A stretch of DNA of 64,000 nucleotides from Opisthorchis felineus. Its lineage: Eukaryota; Platyhelminthes; Trematoda; Opisthorchiida; Opisthorchiidae. Each line of letters opens with the position of its first letter. Position 1 is the stretch's first letter. The notes beneath the pieces are model-generated. The model was not told the origin of the DNA, ran no database searches, and saw nothing but the letters and a program-made list of their open reading frames with translations. This document shows, piece by piece, positions 42,937 through 56,046 of this stretch. The position numbers and the translations under genes are program-made. The stretch spans positions 1 to 64,000 of the forward strand of contig SJOL01001452.1 in NCBI GenBank assembly GCA_004794785.1, in the 5' to 3' direction.

Positions 42937-45257
42937 TCAGTCAAACAGGTGATGCCTTCCTTCTGCTGTACCAAAGTTGGTTGTAAGCCGTGGATCATGG
43001 GCATATGTGCACAGGGAGAAGGTAAAAGTCAAACTGATGGTGATCGGGAGCGACAGATAACAAAATAGTGGTGTCCCTCTGAAGCCATTGCTTCCAGTGT
43101 TGGACCGAATTTCCTGTCGGAAACCAACTCTAGTTAGACAGTCTGGACCTAAGATGTGGGGACCCATTAGTACGTGACACGCGCGTAATTCTATGGATAG
43201 CATAGAGAGGATAGTGGGAATCACGTCGCTGAGAGGCGGAAACATTGCAGTTTGTAAAAAAATAGTCCTGAAATTCGTCCAGGTAGGTTGGCCGGTATGG
43301 GAAGAGAGTTCAACGGACGAGAGTAGAATTGATAATTTAATGGTAAATGGGAGACAGCGCTTGACGATGGAGGTCAAGTATCCGTAAAGTTGGAGAACTA
43401 AAGCCGCAGGATTTATATCGAAAAGTTGTAACTTTCAACGAGGATTCTGTAAAAACGCAGTCGTCATTCAGTTAAACCGAAAACCAGTAGTGAGTACTGA
43501 GTTTTGTATGGAATGTGCGAGCCCATTATTTTAAGTCTCATATAAAAAGCAGACGAAATACACTCTTTCAAGCTCACTTAGAAGCATTGCACTGCCATAG
43601 GTTGACTAAACTTTGAGGTTCTTAGTTTGTTTGCACCGCTCAAATTCTTCCAATATGATTGTGCTTGGCTGTCCTTGACAGTAGCAAGTGAAGCATTACC
43701 AGCGTGGTAAAATGCAAGCTACACAGGACTGACCTGTGTCTTCAAAACATATCTGGTCGTTATGGTGCATGTGGAAGGACACACCATCAAAGTCCAATAT
43801 ACGTACCGTGCACTAGCTAATAATTTTAACACAATACCAGTCAATGATGCCAGCTCTGTAGAACTTGAACACCATGTATCGGAACGCAATCAGCATCCTT
43901 TGGATAGTTCCGGAGTGTTTTAACCCTTTGCACAGTGAGAAGCATTCTTGTTCTGCAACAGAAAATTATATGCACTATTTCTCGCTCTTATAAGGCGGAG
44001 GAGACCTCATAATAGAGGATAGCACTCTTAAATGTTTCTTTTACAAAATTTTCGACATCCACTGGAGCAGGTATTTCGAGGAGCGGTGTAATGATGATTG
44101 CATTTAATGCCATTGACTCATTAATCGAAAATTTTTCTTTATCGGTCAAGTAAACTGACGGCGCTCCTGTGCGGCTGAGAACCTTCCTCAAGGCGTACAT
44201 GGAAAACTTCACAATTACACACCTTGTAAAGAAGAGGTTAGAACAAAAGTCAGTAGTCGTCATTTCGTAACACTGGTTCAAGAATAGACCACAACAATCT
44301 GCATGAACTTTTCGACAAGCCTCTGTCTAAGTCGACCAGGGGATCCATATTGGCAGAACAGCTGGGATTTATCCTGAAGCTCAACGTTGCTCGTTATTTT
44401 TCATGACCGACGCTAGTTCACCAGCAGGCTACACTTGTTGTTGATTTCATCCACTCTACTCCAAAATTATCAGACTATATATCTTCCAGCACAGCATTCA
44501 TGGTAAGATGAATCACTGCTATATCCTCAAAGCACAGCACTTCGTTTGGAGTGACGGATAGTCCATCACTGTGAGAAAGGCGGCTCATGCAGCGTCATTT
44601 GGACTCCAACCTTTTTTAATGGTACACAGCACAGAACTGTGATAGCGATTATTATAGTGTCTAACCAGCGAGCTATTACCCGATGAAATTCGGACGGAAA
44701 GACGGTCGGATGCGTTGGATGAAAAAGGGTAGTAAGAGGATACTCGACATGCTTGATTTGCTTGGCAGCCCGATGTTCAATACCATAACTGTATGAATTT
44801 ATTTAAAGGTTCCTGCGTTGTGCTGCCTATTGGATTATCCCAAAGAGTTTCTAAGATCGTGAGTGAACTTTGCTACGTTTTGATCCGTCCGAATAGTGAA
44901 GTTAACTACGATGAGATATTTCCGTAGCCTTTTTGACATCCAAGTAATCTGCCGGAGTCTCTAGTGTGTATTGGCAGAGGTCTGTTTTATTCTTAAAGTT
45001 CAATGACAAACATATACAGGCAGCCTCCCTGTCCAATACAGTACCAAATCCTTTGGGCAGGCATCGGCGATGAGCATTGAATAAAATTCTACTAATACTG
45101 GTCGTGGACTGGCATCTGTTAGGAAACTTAGAATGCCTCCTGTGAAGTGTTCATGGTTATCCAGCCACCACAAGTATTTAGCAGAAAACCATTCAGCTTC
45201 CGCGTGAATTGCGGCATGGGAGATAGTACAAAGCACCAACAACCGAGCGACATCCAT
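42937..45257 (-). pseudogene. Possible decayed quiescin sulfhydryl oxidase (QSOX)-like sequence
   Basis: Tentative. On the minus strand 45257-45000 starts MDVARLLVLCTISHAAIHA, like a signal peptide, then FTGGIL and PVLVEFYS. That is the lead-in to the thioredoxin active site of QSOX, but the WCGHC is missing (MLIADAC instead). Further left, in shifting frames, come DLCQYTLETP, RTDQNVAKFTHDL and, at 44281-43988, ALRKVLSRTGAPSVYL, resembling the second thioredoxin domain. Near 43300, PYRPTYLDEF recalls the Y-F-P-x-R-P motif before the ERV domain. The order agrees with QSOX, but each match is weak, frames shift and active-site cysteines are absent. Chance similarity is a real alternative. Confidence 0.28.
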
Positions 45258-45631
45258 GAGTGCCTTAACCAGATGAAGCTATAGAAAGTGGGGCCGGGTT
45301 TTCATGATTCAGTCAGTATACAATATCATCCACAACAGTCCAAGCTGGATATGGGAAGAAAGCGTATTTTAGGATTAACAGCCACACTAACACAGTGAAT
45401 CCGACTATTGATGATAGTGTGAGGACAAAGTCCCAATTGAGAACTGCGAAATCTTTTCACACTGCCGTCAGCCTATAAGTTTCTCAGAAGAATAATTTCA
45501 CAAGTGAGTGAAACTTCCATCTGAGGAGTAGTCACCAGAGGAGCCAGTCGATGCATGACCATTTGATGTGGTATCTGTGGGTGAAGGATGAGAGGAGCTT
45601 TCTCCTGTATAAATAGAAAATCACAATGCTG

Positions 45632-45712
45632 TTCGGTCGCTCAGGGACAAGGGGTTAAGTGTTCAACCACTGGCCGGAAAGCTGCGGGTTTGAAGCTCTG
45701 AATTTCGTGAGA
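45632..45712 (+). repeat. tRNA-like segment, different from the main SINE
   Basis: GGTCGCTCAGGGACAAGGGG (A-box-like) and GGGTTTGAAGCTC (B-box-like) 40 bases apart, with ACTGGCCGGAAAGC between them as in the SINE family. The body does not match the SINE copies beyond this. It may be an old SINE head. Confidence 0.35.
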
Positions 45713-48700
45713 CGCGCACTGCTGATGGTCCCAATAAGGACCAAACAGCTGTGCAGTGCTTCTCGGCTTTCCAGTATAGGTTGGCTCCATTGACAGGACA
45801 AAATCTGAACTGAAACTTTCCAAATCTCATCACACAACCATCAAACAACTTTTGGTTGGAACAGAAGAAATGAATATCTGCAAATTTCATTTGGTCATGC
45901 TTGTGCAGTGAAGATTGTCGGCGCATGCCCATCTTTTGCAAAGCGACGATGGAAAGCCTACCTATAGCTTGACAAGCTGTGGCGATGTTTTGTTGTGTGT
46001 CTGATTGGGTGACGGAGGAGATACACTTATTTCTTTTCTTGCGTCAATATTATAACTTAACTGGTTGTCTCATTTTGTTTTATATGTGATAGTGTGGTGA
46101 TCGTTCTTGCAAAAGTGTGCAACATTGCATGCACCAGGTACGTATACCTGTGTCGATCAAAATAATTCCAGCACAATGGCATGCCTAGTGTGAATGACCT
46201 CTTTGGTCGCGTTTTTCATTCACCCACTGCGCGCAACATTACTTATCATACTGGTGTGCCAGATAATTAACGTGTGATTCTACAAACTCAAAAATCGGGG
46301 TACTGGGAACCCCAAATGGAAGATGAGTCCATTTTGAAGGCTTCGAGGTAATACTGGACCCTTTCTAAAAGAGCAATCTGTATAAGCGTTGATCGCGGTG
46401 GGCGAAACTTCTCTTAATTCGAAAACTGTTCCCAAGTTTGTTCGGGAAAGTTTTCAGACTAAGTGATTTTCAGCCTCTGGCACATCGCTACGCAGTTTGC
46501 GTGGGCGTGATTAAGCGCTGTCCCGTTTGGGTTCTTGCAGTATCGAATTTAAGACACCCAATTCTTCGACTTCACACGGATGCTGGGTCACTGTGGCAGT
46601 TTGTTTGCTTTTTAAGTACAACTGGCCTACTTCAGCAATGAACCGCTCCAAAGTGTGTATAACGTGCTCAACACTGTTAGATCTTTATTCGGTGACACAG
46701 ATACTGAACAAACTTTTCGTCTATCGGACGCAGTTTATTCGAATGTTGTAAGTAGTAACCTTGCTCCTCAAGATTGGTTTGATGAACACGATTGATGCTC
46801 TATTCATTATTCTCTTATTTTAATATCCCAAGTGCTATACACACTTCAATTTTGTATACATACGTGCTACTTGTTACGCCATGCTGAATTCTGAATTTCT
46901 AGTTCGTTTGGTTACACTGATATGCGTGCTGAACTCAATTACTACAGTTAGTTTTACAGGCTGCAGTGCGATGGAAGAGTTCTGGACTGTTGGAAAAGTT
47001 TATCCACAAAAGGAACTCTATAATGCGGACAAACTTGCGTGGCACCGAACTGCTTCATCAATAGAAGAATAACGTTGCAGCTGTGAATGGTTTTCACTAC
47101 TTTTCTCTGGGCCTTCCCCTCATCCGTCACAAGAGTTCATAATTGCTTAGATTGTGGCATTACCCCCTTGAAGATTTTGAAAATTTTGCCTAACGTCCCA
47201 TATGAGTTAGCTTGCAAAAGTCCGTAAAATATGGAGCATGCGTGACCCGTTCCATCCGTGATCGAAAACTTGTGTAGTTTATGATCAGAAACTATAGAGC
47301 ATACTCCGAATGGGGATAAGAACCCTTCTCATTCGGTTTCATTGTGGTGTCTGAGTTAAAGAGGTGAGAAAATCGTTTGAACCTGCGAAATTGCTGCTCA
47401 CTGGCAAGCAGTTGACTGGATGTATGACCTGCGGATCGCAATGTTTTGACCTCACTACCATTCCATAGGAGGTCAGGTACTTGAGCTGAGACTTGTTATC
47501 CAAGCGGTTTTATCACGCCATGAAATCGTTCTCAGGTAACCAAGCCGAAGCTTCTTACACGCGTTCAGAATACCCACTATGTTCGACGTCCTTCATAGTA
47601 GTCTTCGAATATCCTTTTTACACCAACTGAAACCTGCTTTTTGCAGAAACGCTTCATCGTCAGGCTCCTCAGTCACCAAATGACACTTTAGTCTCTGCCC
47701 ATCCAACGACTGACGGGTTACTGCGTCGTTATTCTGTACATCATAGGACGTAGCGGCAAACTATTTGCTCTACTTGGTTCAACAGTTTGTAATTTGTGAT
47801 CTCTGAGAATAAGTGATAGATTATTCACACCACGATACTGTTCGCTCACAAGGGCTTTCAGTTTCATAAGCCATTTTAACATATCAGCAAACAACCTGCG
47901 ACGAACTGAATGTACAGGAAGAAAACTCACGGCCGTAGCATAACTAGTTTACCTTGCTTTTAACACCATATTTCCAAGATAAAACAGGAGAGTGGAAGTT
48001 AGCTTGCAGACCGAAAGCGCAAATCTTGATGAAAACAAACGCTATCCAGACCCAATGTCTTGAGCCAATGTTACGAATTTTGCGGATCTATTCCACGGTT
48101 GTGCACAAAAAACACTTTAACTGGAGCGCACAGGACACTTATGAGAAGTCAATGAAAAGATTAACGGAGATTTCACAAGAGGCAAAATTGACTCCAGTTT
48201 TAAGCGAACTACTAACTATTTGCCTAATCTACCATATGGTATTAAGCGTGGAAGATGATGATAGTTTGTGCGCGCTGTTTTCTGGCCACCGGAATGATGG
48301 AGCTCTGCCAGCTTTTGGTTTCAAGACACATTGGTCACTATGTGTATGGGGCGACTAACCTTTCACTCCTGTTTTTTTATTGACGGTTCCTTCGGGCCGG
48401 ACGGTGTGTATCACTGTTCACTTAAACAACATCTTTGGTCGCCCAGGCGTCGTGACACCAACAGGACAATAATTCTCTCTTCCCGCTGTTTCGACTGGGT
48501 TTACAGTTTTTTTGGAGCCTCTGAACTGCAGAGGAGAAGCTTGGGGTCCAAAGAAATTGACTGGATGTAGCAGAAGGAGGAGTAACTGAACACCTGCCGG
48601 TAACCACGCCAAAGTACCAAATTGATCGCTACTGCGACTGGTTTAGACCTGATCACCTGTTTCAAACATATAGATAGGAAATGAAGTATTCCATAACGCA

Positions 48701-50859
48701 GAGCAAGTTCAGATTAGCTTTTATAATTTCTGTAGAGTTCACAGGTCGACAATAACTGTTTTTGACCACGACTGTGTTGATGTCCTTAGGGTTGCTGGTT
48801 TGTTGTCCCATGTAGACCAGGAATATGAATTACCATGGAAGATACGAGTATCATTCAGCTGGCTCCATTTCTAATTTCCTCCTTTTCCTCTGTTTACATC
48901 CCTTTCGCCATTCTCCCATACCCGCTTAGGGCTTGGGAAGCACCCACGGGGTGTGTCGTTCACTGTTTAATACTCGTCCTACGCGTCGGTTTCGGGTTTC
49001 GTCCCAACGCACTAACTGTTCAGGCCTTCCTTCTGCTTTCCCCCAAAACCGCTGTGGTCGTTTGCTTGTGTTTGTTGCTTCTTGAGCCTGCCGTTTAAAA
49101 TGTTTTTGGCCCACACTTACTTGTGTTATTTGTGCCATGTGACCATGTGGTCAGTGATCAGTTGGTTTGCTAGCTTCTTCTTTTTTCCCGTGGCTAATTA
49201 ACATTTTCTAAGAGTCTTTCGGTACTACCAAATGTCGCGCACTCTGAAACAATCACAGAGCTGTGGATAACAACAATTCTTTTAGCTGCCTCACCGCCAT
49301 TGCAATCACATGTACCTTGGGTACAGCTAAAAGTAAAAGGATAGAGCTGACTTTCTGTAACTTGCAGACCACCGCTGTTGGGTTATGCAAGGGCTGCATA
49401 AAATCAGGCCTTAGTGACTTAAAAAGTGTATGTGTGCAACGTGGACACGCAGCCACAAGAGGGAACCATATTAGCAGCCGGAAGGTTTCAATGGGTCTCT
49501 TCTGCGTGAAACTGGACTTTTTCTAGGCAATAAGAGAGGCGCATTCCTCCTATGGGGCTGCTATACAAGCCGAGCCACCGGTCTCACTCTATAGCCCCCT
49601 GTATGTCGATGTGAGACCTTCCAAAACTTAGAAACTAGGAACCGGAATGTCAGTCTACAAATGCGTAGGCAGGACTAACGTGAAAATACCCCACAATGTT
49701 ACTGCTCCGCGGTGCCTCCAAAGCCATGGATAGTGTCACACATGGTTTTTCTCATTACTACTTGGAAGGTCAATCATTCGTTGCCCCGGAACAATATGGT
49801 ATCCGCTCGGGTCACCTATGTTCTGCGAATCTTCTAGCCTGAACAACAGCTGGGTTTTGACTAACATGGCTCACTCAAACATTTCGGAAGCATCCGATCA
49901 AAAAGACCACGTAGCTCCTGCAAGTAGATAGGTGGGTGGGAGGGTAAGGTGAGTGACGGATAACCGACCGCTTGATCGAACAAAAATCCATACGAACGCG
50001 CTTATCAAGTTCTTGTAAACGGTGCACTCCGTAGTCCAGTAATTGCGACAATCGACGACCCCAGGGGTCCACTCTTTATCCGCCACTGGCAATCATGCTT
50101 ATTATTTGTCTACCTTTCATCGTTGGTAGCCGGTTTATGCTTTAGACAGACAGTGATTCGATATGGAGACCGATCAATGACCCCGTCGACCAGATGAGCC
50201 TTTATAGATACGTCAACATCACATACTCATGAGCTCCGAAAATATGCCGCTGCCAACTGCACCAATGTGCAAGTTAGTGCCTGTTATGCACGACACAAGC
50301 ACGCAGTACACCCTGGGTGGTGTAAGTTTAGCGTTTTCTTCAAAGAACGCGAATTAAATTTCATCTTATTTATCAGACTTTGGTTCTTCAAGCAGCAAGC
50401 ACAACCGTCTTGCATAGGTGGACAGCTGAAACGAAAGGTGTTACGACGAATTATCCTTCACCTGATACCCTATGAACTAATCATTCCGGCATCTGGTACT
50501 ACACATTCCAATTTTCATCTCGTGTATCACATCGAATAGTATCAACACAGGTGCCCAATTATCCGTGCGCCATTCGCTCACCTCTCGTGTAAACGGCACC
50601 TTTGACGTTGAGATACTGGAGGCTGGGTCTTTGTTGACTCAACGGCTTTCCTTCTACCGGAAAAGCTCCCTGAACTTCATTTTTCATATCGTCACGTATG
50701 AAAAGAACTTTCTGCGTTTTCTGGTGCCTCAGCAATTGGCGGTGTGAATCTTTTCAACGCAATGAATTAACTGTTTTTTTGGCAAAACAACTGTCGTAGC
50801 TGATTCGATACGTCAGCTTAGGTTTTAAAAAGGATTTTGACCATATTCGTCACAACCGA
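45713..50859. other. Long unassigned stretch
   Basis: Five kilobases without a supported gene or repeat. Open frames such as 47954-48358 (+, 134 codons), 46881-47072 (+, with a hydrophobic start) and 50267-50747 (+) carry no recognisable domain. Base composition looks like the rest. Confidence 0.4.
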
Positions 50860-51358
50860 TTACTAGAAGTAAGCCGAAGTTAGTTTCGGCGAAACTATGG
50901 GGCGTTCGAAGTTGAGGATTTCACGGGGGGTAGTCTAAACATGTTGCGTGTTTGAGTGACACGTTGCTCAGAGCATTTTGTTTAAGTGAGCCAGCTTTCA
51001 AGGTCTCGGATCACCGCTGATTCGCAAGTGATTACAAGTTTATGGGATAAAGCACGAAATCAGATGTTTGCGTATTTCAACGTTCCTAAGTGTTCTCTAA
51101 ATGCGAAGTAACATGTATAGAATATCCAATCCAAATTCTACCCGGGCAAATAGTTGAATAACGTTTGTGTGCGTTATACTCGTCAGGTGTAACAAATTAG
51201 GTTATTTTGTTTGGTGAACCTGGGCAATAAACTTTTTCTTGGAGAGCTCGCCTTGCATTCAGTATGATAATGGGAAACACCCTAATGCATTGTGCAGTAC
51301 TGAGGCGAGTATGCACCTCTGCTAATGACCTCCATTCTCAGATATGCACAACTTTGTC
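50860..51358 (+). repeat. Large unclassified repeat, segment A1 (truncated)
   Basis: Aligns with 58674-59165 and 63151-63650. Shared blocks include GGGTAGTCTAA-type text, AGCATTTTGTTTAAGTGAGC, TACAAGTTTA, GATAAAGCACGAA, CAAATAGTTGAATAACGTTT and GCATTGTGCAGTA. It ends abruptly and passes straight into segment B at 51359, so the rest of A, including its minisatellite, has been lost. Confidence 0.7.
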
Positions 51359-51999
51359 CTCTAAGCAGTCGACGAAACCTAACTTCCCATGGAGCATTTA
51401 CCCAATGGGCTTTGACTGACCATCCACGTTTGTTCCACCTGGTTATCCTGTTTGTCCGCTACCCATCCCTTAACATCCACCAAATATTTCTGTACCAGTT
51501 CCTCCACTTCCGCAACCATTGGCCCCGGCGGTGCTAAAGAGTGCACGGAAGAGGACTCTCCTTCAACTGTATGCCATCCCCCCGAAAAACTCTCATAACT
51601 CCATGTTGGGCCTAATACTCTACCTTCTGCCATGAGTTCAGACCTCATTTCCCCTCCATTCACTGCCCTATCCACAGTGTCAAGTACACTTCAGTCGACC
51701 TTAAGCGCACGCCCAGTTAACTCTACTTAAGGTGCCACCATTCTTTTTCTAAATTCCCATGGTGCCGAAACATATCGCGGGCAATTTTAACAACTTCCTA
51801 ATTTGAAGGATCGGCTCGCCACTGAAAACTATCAATAATTCCAACAACATTCACAGATAACTAAAGGGAAAGCAGCTTTTGTCGAAAACCTGTTACTGGC
51901 TTATTCTTGCTCCGGTTGTAACATGTATTCCAGGGGATTATCGCACGAATCCAAAACACCAATTATAGCAGATTAAAAAATGCTGTATCATGTGTAAGT

Positions 52000-53131
52000 T
52001 AACGGGAACTCACAAAGTGAGCACAGCGTAACGCCCCTACTGCAATTTGTTTCGCTTGTCTCTGCATGCCTTCAGCTACCAAGCCATATGAAAAACCGTC
52101 GCCGAGGCTTCGTGGCCTTGGGCCGTTGGGCGTATGGCCAGGGTCACGAAAAGCCTCCTAATGCCATGTGTGGATGGTATCCGCACCAACTGGTCCGTGT
52201 TTTTTCATCTAAACGGATCTACAATCGAACCGAAACTGCCTATGACCCTGCGCTGGCTTTATTCTACCTCAGTGGACCTCCACGGCAAACGAAAAAAGCA
52301 TGCTGCCTACAGAATCGCACATCCACAGTCCGATTATCTTCAAAAGGACGTACGTTGCGAGGCTGTCCAGAAACCAAAGTATTTCAGTGCATTGATGGCA
52401 CAGCAATGCCATACCCAGTTTGGTGGCACTCCCGCCTCAATTTCATCCATGCTGTTGACTGTGACCGCTCGCTCACTCCTTCGCCTGCAGGCCGGAACAA
52501 ACTGTTGACTTGGCCCCAGCCGCCTGTGGGACTAGTTAGATCTAACCCACTGAACCCCTCGTTCGAGCCTAGCCACCTCGGTTTTGCGATTCCAATATGC
52601 CCATTCCACATGTTCAACCGTTCTACTTACAATGCTCGTTTGGCCCTATGCATTAGCACCACCTACCCTTGCAACTAAATTTTACACCCGAGTTTTTCTC
52701 CACACTGACTTAGGTGAGTCTACCCAGTTTCAGTGCAAACCGTGTTTTTAAGACGAATATTTCCGTTTGTCTCCACTTTGAATTTCTCCCTCTCTTCATC
52801 TCCACCTGTGCTTTTCGTAACCCTGGCCATTTACTCAACCGCCTAAGATCGCTCAGGGCCAGAAATGGTGATTTAATTTTGGTTCAAGTCACTTCGCTTT
52901 ATCATTGTGCTAGTCGTACCTCATGCCACATTGTTCCAGCTTTTTGTTCCCCACAATCAACGTTTACTTACCACATGGTAAGCCTGTCTCTCTGGTCTTG
53001 CCTCCCCCCGTTGAGTCGTAGTCCACCACGTTCACGTTGTAATGCCTGACTATATCTCAAATGGCATGCTCGCTACAAGTTGATAAATAAGCTTTTATTA
53101 TTATTATTATTACTACTACTATTATTATTAC
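52000..53131 (+). mobile_element. Nested insertion in B1 ending in an (ATT)n tail
   Basis: Absent from the matching place in B2. Its last ~340 bp (52786-53131) are shared with 55726-56046, and both copies end in an ATT-rich microsatellite, which suggests a retroposed element with a defined 3' end. The body has a 196-codon + frame (52088-52678) and shorter minus frames with no recognisable domain. The left border is approximate. Confidence 0.45.
53095..53131. repeat. (TTA)n/(CTA)n microsatellite
   Basis: TTATTA units, then three ACT units, then TTA units again. Forms the 3' tail of the nested insertion. Confidence 0.85.
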
Positions 53132-54605
53132 ACTTTCAAATCTTAACGATAGTATCTTGTCTCATCTGATATGTTCCACATAAGAAGGAATGAGCCCTAG
53201 AAATTTCGGTTCCCTACCCATGCCGCATCAGATGTGACCAAGTCTACTTCGGATAATGCCCACTGTTTATGTCGCCGTCCCCTTTCCACGAAATTCCCGG
53301 TACCCACAAACCCCACCAGTCATGCTCTTGGTCTGACCGTAACTTTATGATCATGCCCGAAGGTATGGTACACACCAGTTGGGAATAAACATTGTTACTA
53401 TAACTCTTCACGCTTCCGGGATTAGTTGGCACTTATTTCTGCTCAGCACGTAATATCAATCCATCCATATTCCCGGTCAGTTTGCTATTGTTTACCGTGG
53501 CCCCTAACCGGTAAATTGTATTTATCTGCAGCTCCCTAGCCCACTTTCTGATTCAGCGTTACTAAACCGTCATTAAAACGGCGTGACGGCTTTTCAACCC
53601 CAATTTTCGCCCTAGCACCCTCGAGTAGATGATAAACCTACCTATCCAGGTGTCTGCAAGCTGACTACCCGACAACGCGAGGTGGCTACGAAGGCACGTA
53701 CTCTCGGAACACAATTCGGGAGCCTTCTATTCACGCGTCCGCCCTTCCTACTCAGCTTCATGGACGATTACATAACTGGCTATAAACTTACTGGCACAAA
53801 TTTTGGCTACATCCCCTCATTTCCATATATAACCAGGCCGGTCCGTATTGACCACGTACCGCTATTCCTTACTATTTTCACCAGACAATCGATCATCGTT
53901 TTTTGAAATCGAGCGGCGTCTCCCCACTATGGTGGTTAGAAATTGTAACCACCCCCATCTCCTTTCTGTTACGAGCCGCAGCATAATGACAACAACGAAC
54001 TACCCTGCGCCTTCGGTGGTCCCAAAAATATCCTTGATCCATGATGGTCTTAATTTGCCACAATTCTTTTGCCAATCCCAACTTTCCTGACAACCCCAAA
54101 TAACTCGGCGGAAAAACGACTGCCATACCCAGTCTGATAGCTTGCCCGTAGTTCAGCATATACCCACCATTTCCCCGCCGAGCATGATGCACGCGCCCAA
54201 AAGGCCGTCTCACTCCGCCGAATTTATGCCAAAACTCCGAAGTACTGATCAACCCGTTATACTGCCTGCTGGCACTGCCTATGTGCCAACCAATTCCTCC
54301 CATGGCACTACCAAGGACTCAGTATGTTCGTGAAGCTAAAACCTTGCCATGCACCCGATACAGAGTGTGCTGACTAGCATAGAAAAATCCACCAAATTTA
54401 CTACCTGCGACGAATTATTTGGCTTTGTCAGGCGGGACGTCTGCTGAAAAATAGGAAAAAATTTTCTGCATAAATTGCGAATGGTTGCTCAAATTTGAGT
54501 TCGCTCGGAGGAAGACATAGTTATTGTTCGTGCACCCTCTCAAGCTATTTCCAAATCCAGTACAGGAGAAAACCCCCGCCTTCACGGAGAGACCATGCTG
54601 AGCCA

Positions 54606-55725
54606 TGACAGACATTAAAAATATGAATTCAGCATCCGAAGTAGACCTTGGTAACGATTAGATAAGTTTTAGTAAGACTGCGACTGTCTGGGAGGATTCT
54701 ATGGTTCCGAATAAATACTGTCAAATGCTAAGACTTTATGTAAAAAAATTTCCACCGTTCGAACTATGGTTTCAGATAAATTTGGGGCGTGCGTTTAAGG
54801 ATTGGCTTTACAACAGCAAGTCTTTCGGAGTTTAGGTCTCTTCAAAGCTCCAGTTTTGTAAACGTGCGGTTCTGGTCAATGTAGAAGGCCAAAAATCACT
54901 TTTTTACACTGAGAAACGTTTTTTCAGTTAAACTTGGATACTGGTAGAGAACTATCTTGATCGCACCTTACAATTTGGTTATGTATTCAATCGCCGAAGT
55001 CGTGGATCGTCTGGACCAAGTACGGGATATGGAGTGCAGCGCAACTTATAAGACACATTTCCAATGACAACATTCCAGCCAATTTAGACCAAAGCTGTGG
55101 TTCACTTTAATGGAAATTAATTCCGGTGGTTATTCGTTAACACAGGCCTTGCAACTACGTAATTACCAGGCCGCTTTAGGGCCATTTGACATTTAGAAGA
55201 CAAGGAGCAGCGGATGAACTTAAGTGCTGACATCCGTTGCCACAAAACCGAGCGCTTGTGGAGGAGGTGAAAAATTGCTCCCTATCCATTTTGCAAATTG
55301 ACCACCGATATAAACGTAAGGATGATATACGAGAATGTTCCTCTGTTTATTCATTGCGTCCTTTTAGAACATATCGCTGGTTTAAATGGCATGGAATCTG
55401 TTCTTAATCGCCTGCGGGGCTGGCAGCGTCGTCGTTTAAGGGTACGGTTTCAATGAATCTATCCACACCAGCTTTTTTGATGGTTTTCAGGCGTTTTGAG
55501 CGCTCCCTATACAAGGGGCAGGGATCACCCCCAGCGGCCAGAAAATAACTTCTCAAAATTTGGCCTTAGCTCAATACCTTCCTGGCGACGCAGGGCCGTT
55601 CGTGTACCATTTCTCGGTGAGAGAAAGGTTTTCGTTACGGCACACTTTATGTACATCGTTCCAGGAAGCGGCTGAAAACCGGTAGAAAAACTGTTCGAAA
55701 GCCTTCAAATTTCTCCATCCCTTCA
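54606..55725. other. Unassigned stretch
   Basis: Between the end of B1 and a second copy of the insertion tail. Part of it may be the body of that second insertion, but no match to 52000-52785 was found by eye. Confidence 0.3.
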
Positions 55726-56046
55726 TTTCTATTTGTGCCTTTCGTAACCCTTATAATTTACCTAACCGCCCAATGTTAATTATGGCCAGCAACTGTTTTC
55801 AGTTTTAGTTCGAGTCAGCCAGATTCACCATCGAACTAGTCGTACCTCATACCCTATTGATCTAGTTTTTGTTTTCCACAACTACAATGACTTATCACGT
55901 GAAAAGCGTATCTCCTTAATCATACCTTCCTCCCCATCATCATGATGTTGCCCGCTGCTCTCAGGTTTTAACGGCTCGATCATGCCTCAATTGGGATGCT
56001 CCCTACAAGTTGGGTTATAGACCTATTACTATTACTGTTATTGTTT
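55726..56046 (+). repeat. Second copy of the insertion's 3' end
   Basis: Aligns with 52786-53131 (TGCTTTTCGTAACCCT / TGCCTTTCGTAACCCT, CTAGTCGTACCTCAT, GCTCSCTACAAGTTG) and ends in a short ATT-rich tract. Confidence 0.65.

Larger units (their letters stand above)
51359..54605 (+). repeat. Large unclassified repeat, segment B1, with a nested insertion
   Basis: Aligns with 60778-63125: the start (CTAAGCAGTCGACG / CTAAGCCGTCGATG), the Pro/Ser-coding-like CT-rich part, the block GGCGGGACGTCTGCTG (54432 / 62941) and the end near TCACGGAGA. It is about 0.9-1.1 kb longer than B2 because of extra sequence between roughly 52000 and 53131. Frames on either strand are broken and I recognise no protein. 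Confidence 0.65.

Noticed and set aside
52088..52678. 196-codon + strand open frame as a gene
   Set aside because: Unusual amino-acid make-up (Pro, Ser, Arg, Cys), overlapping frames of similar length on the same and opposite strand, and location in a repeat insertion. Kept only as a remark under the insertion.
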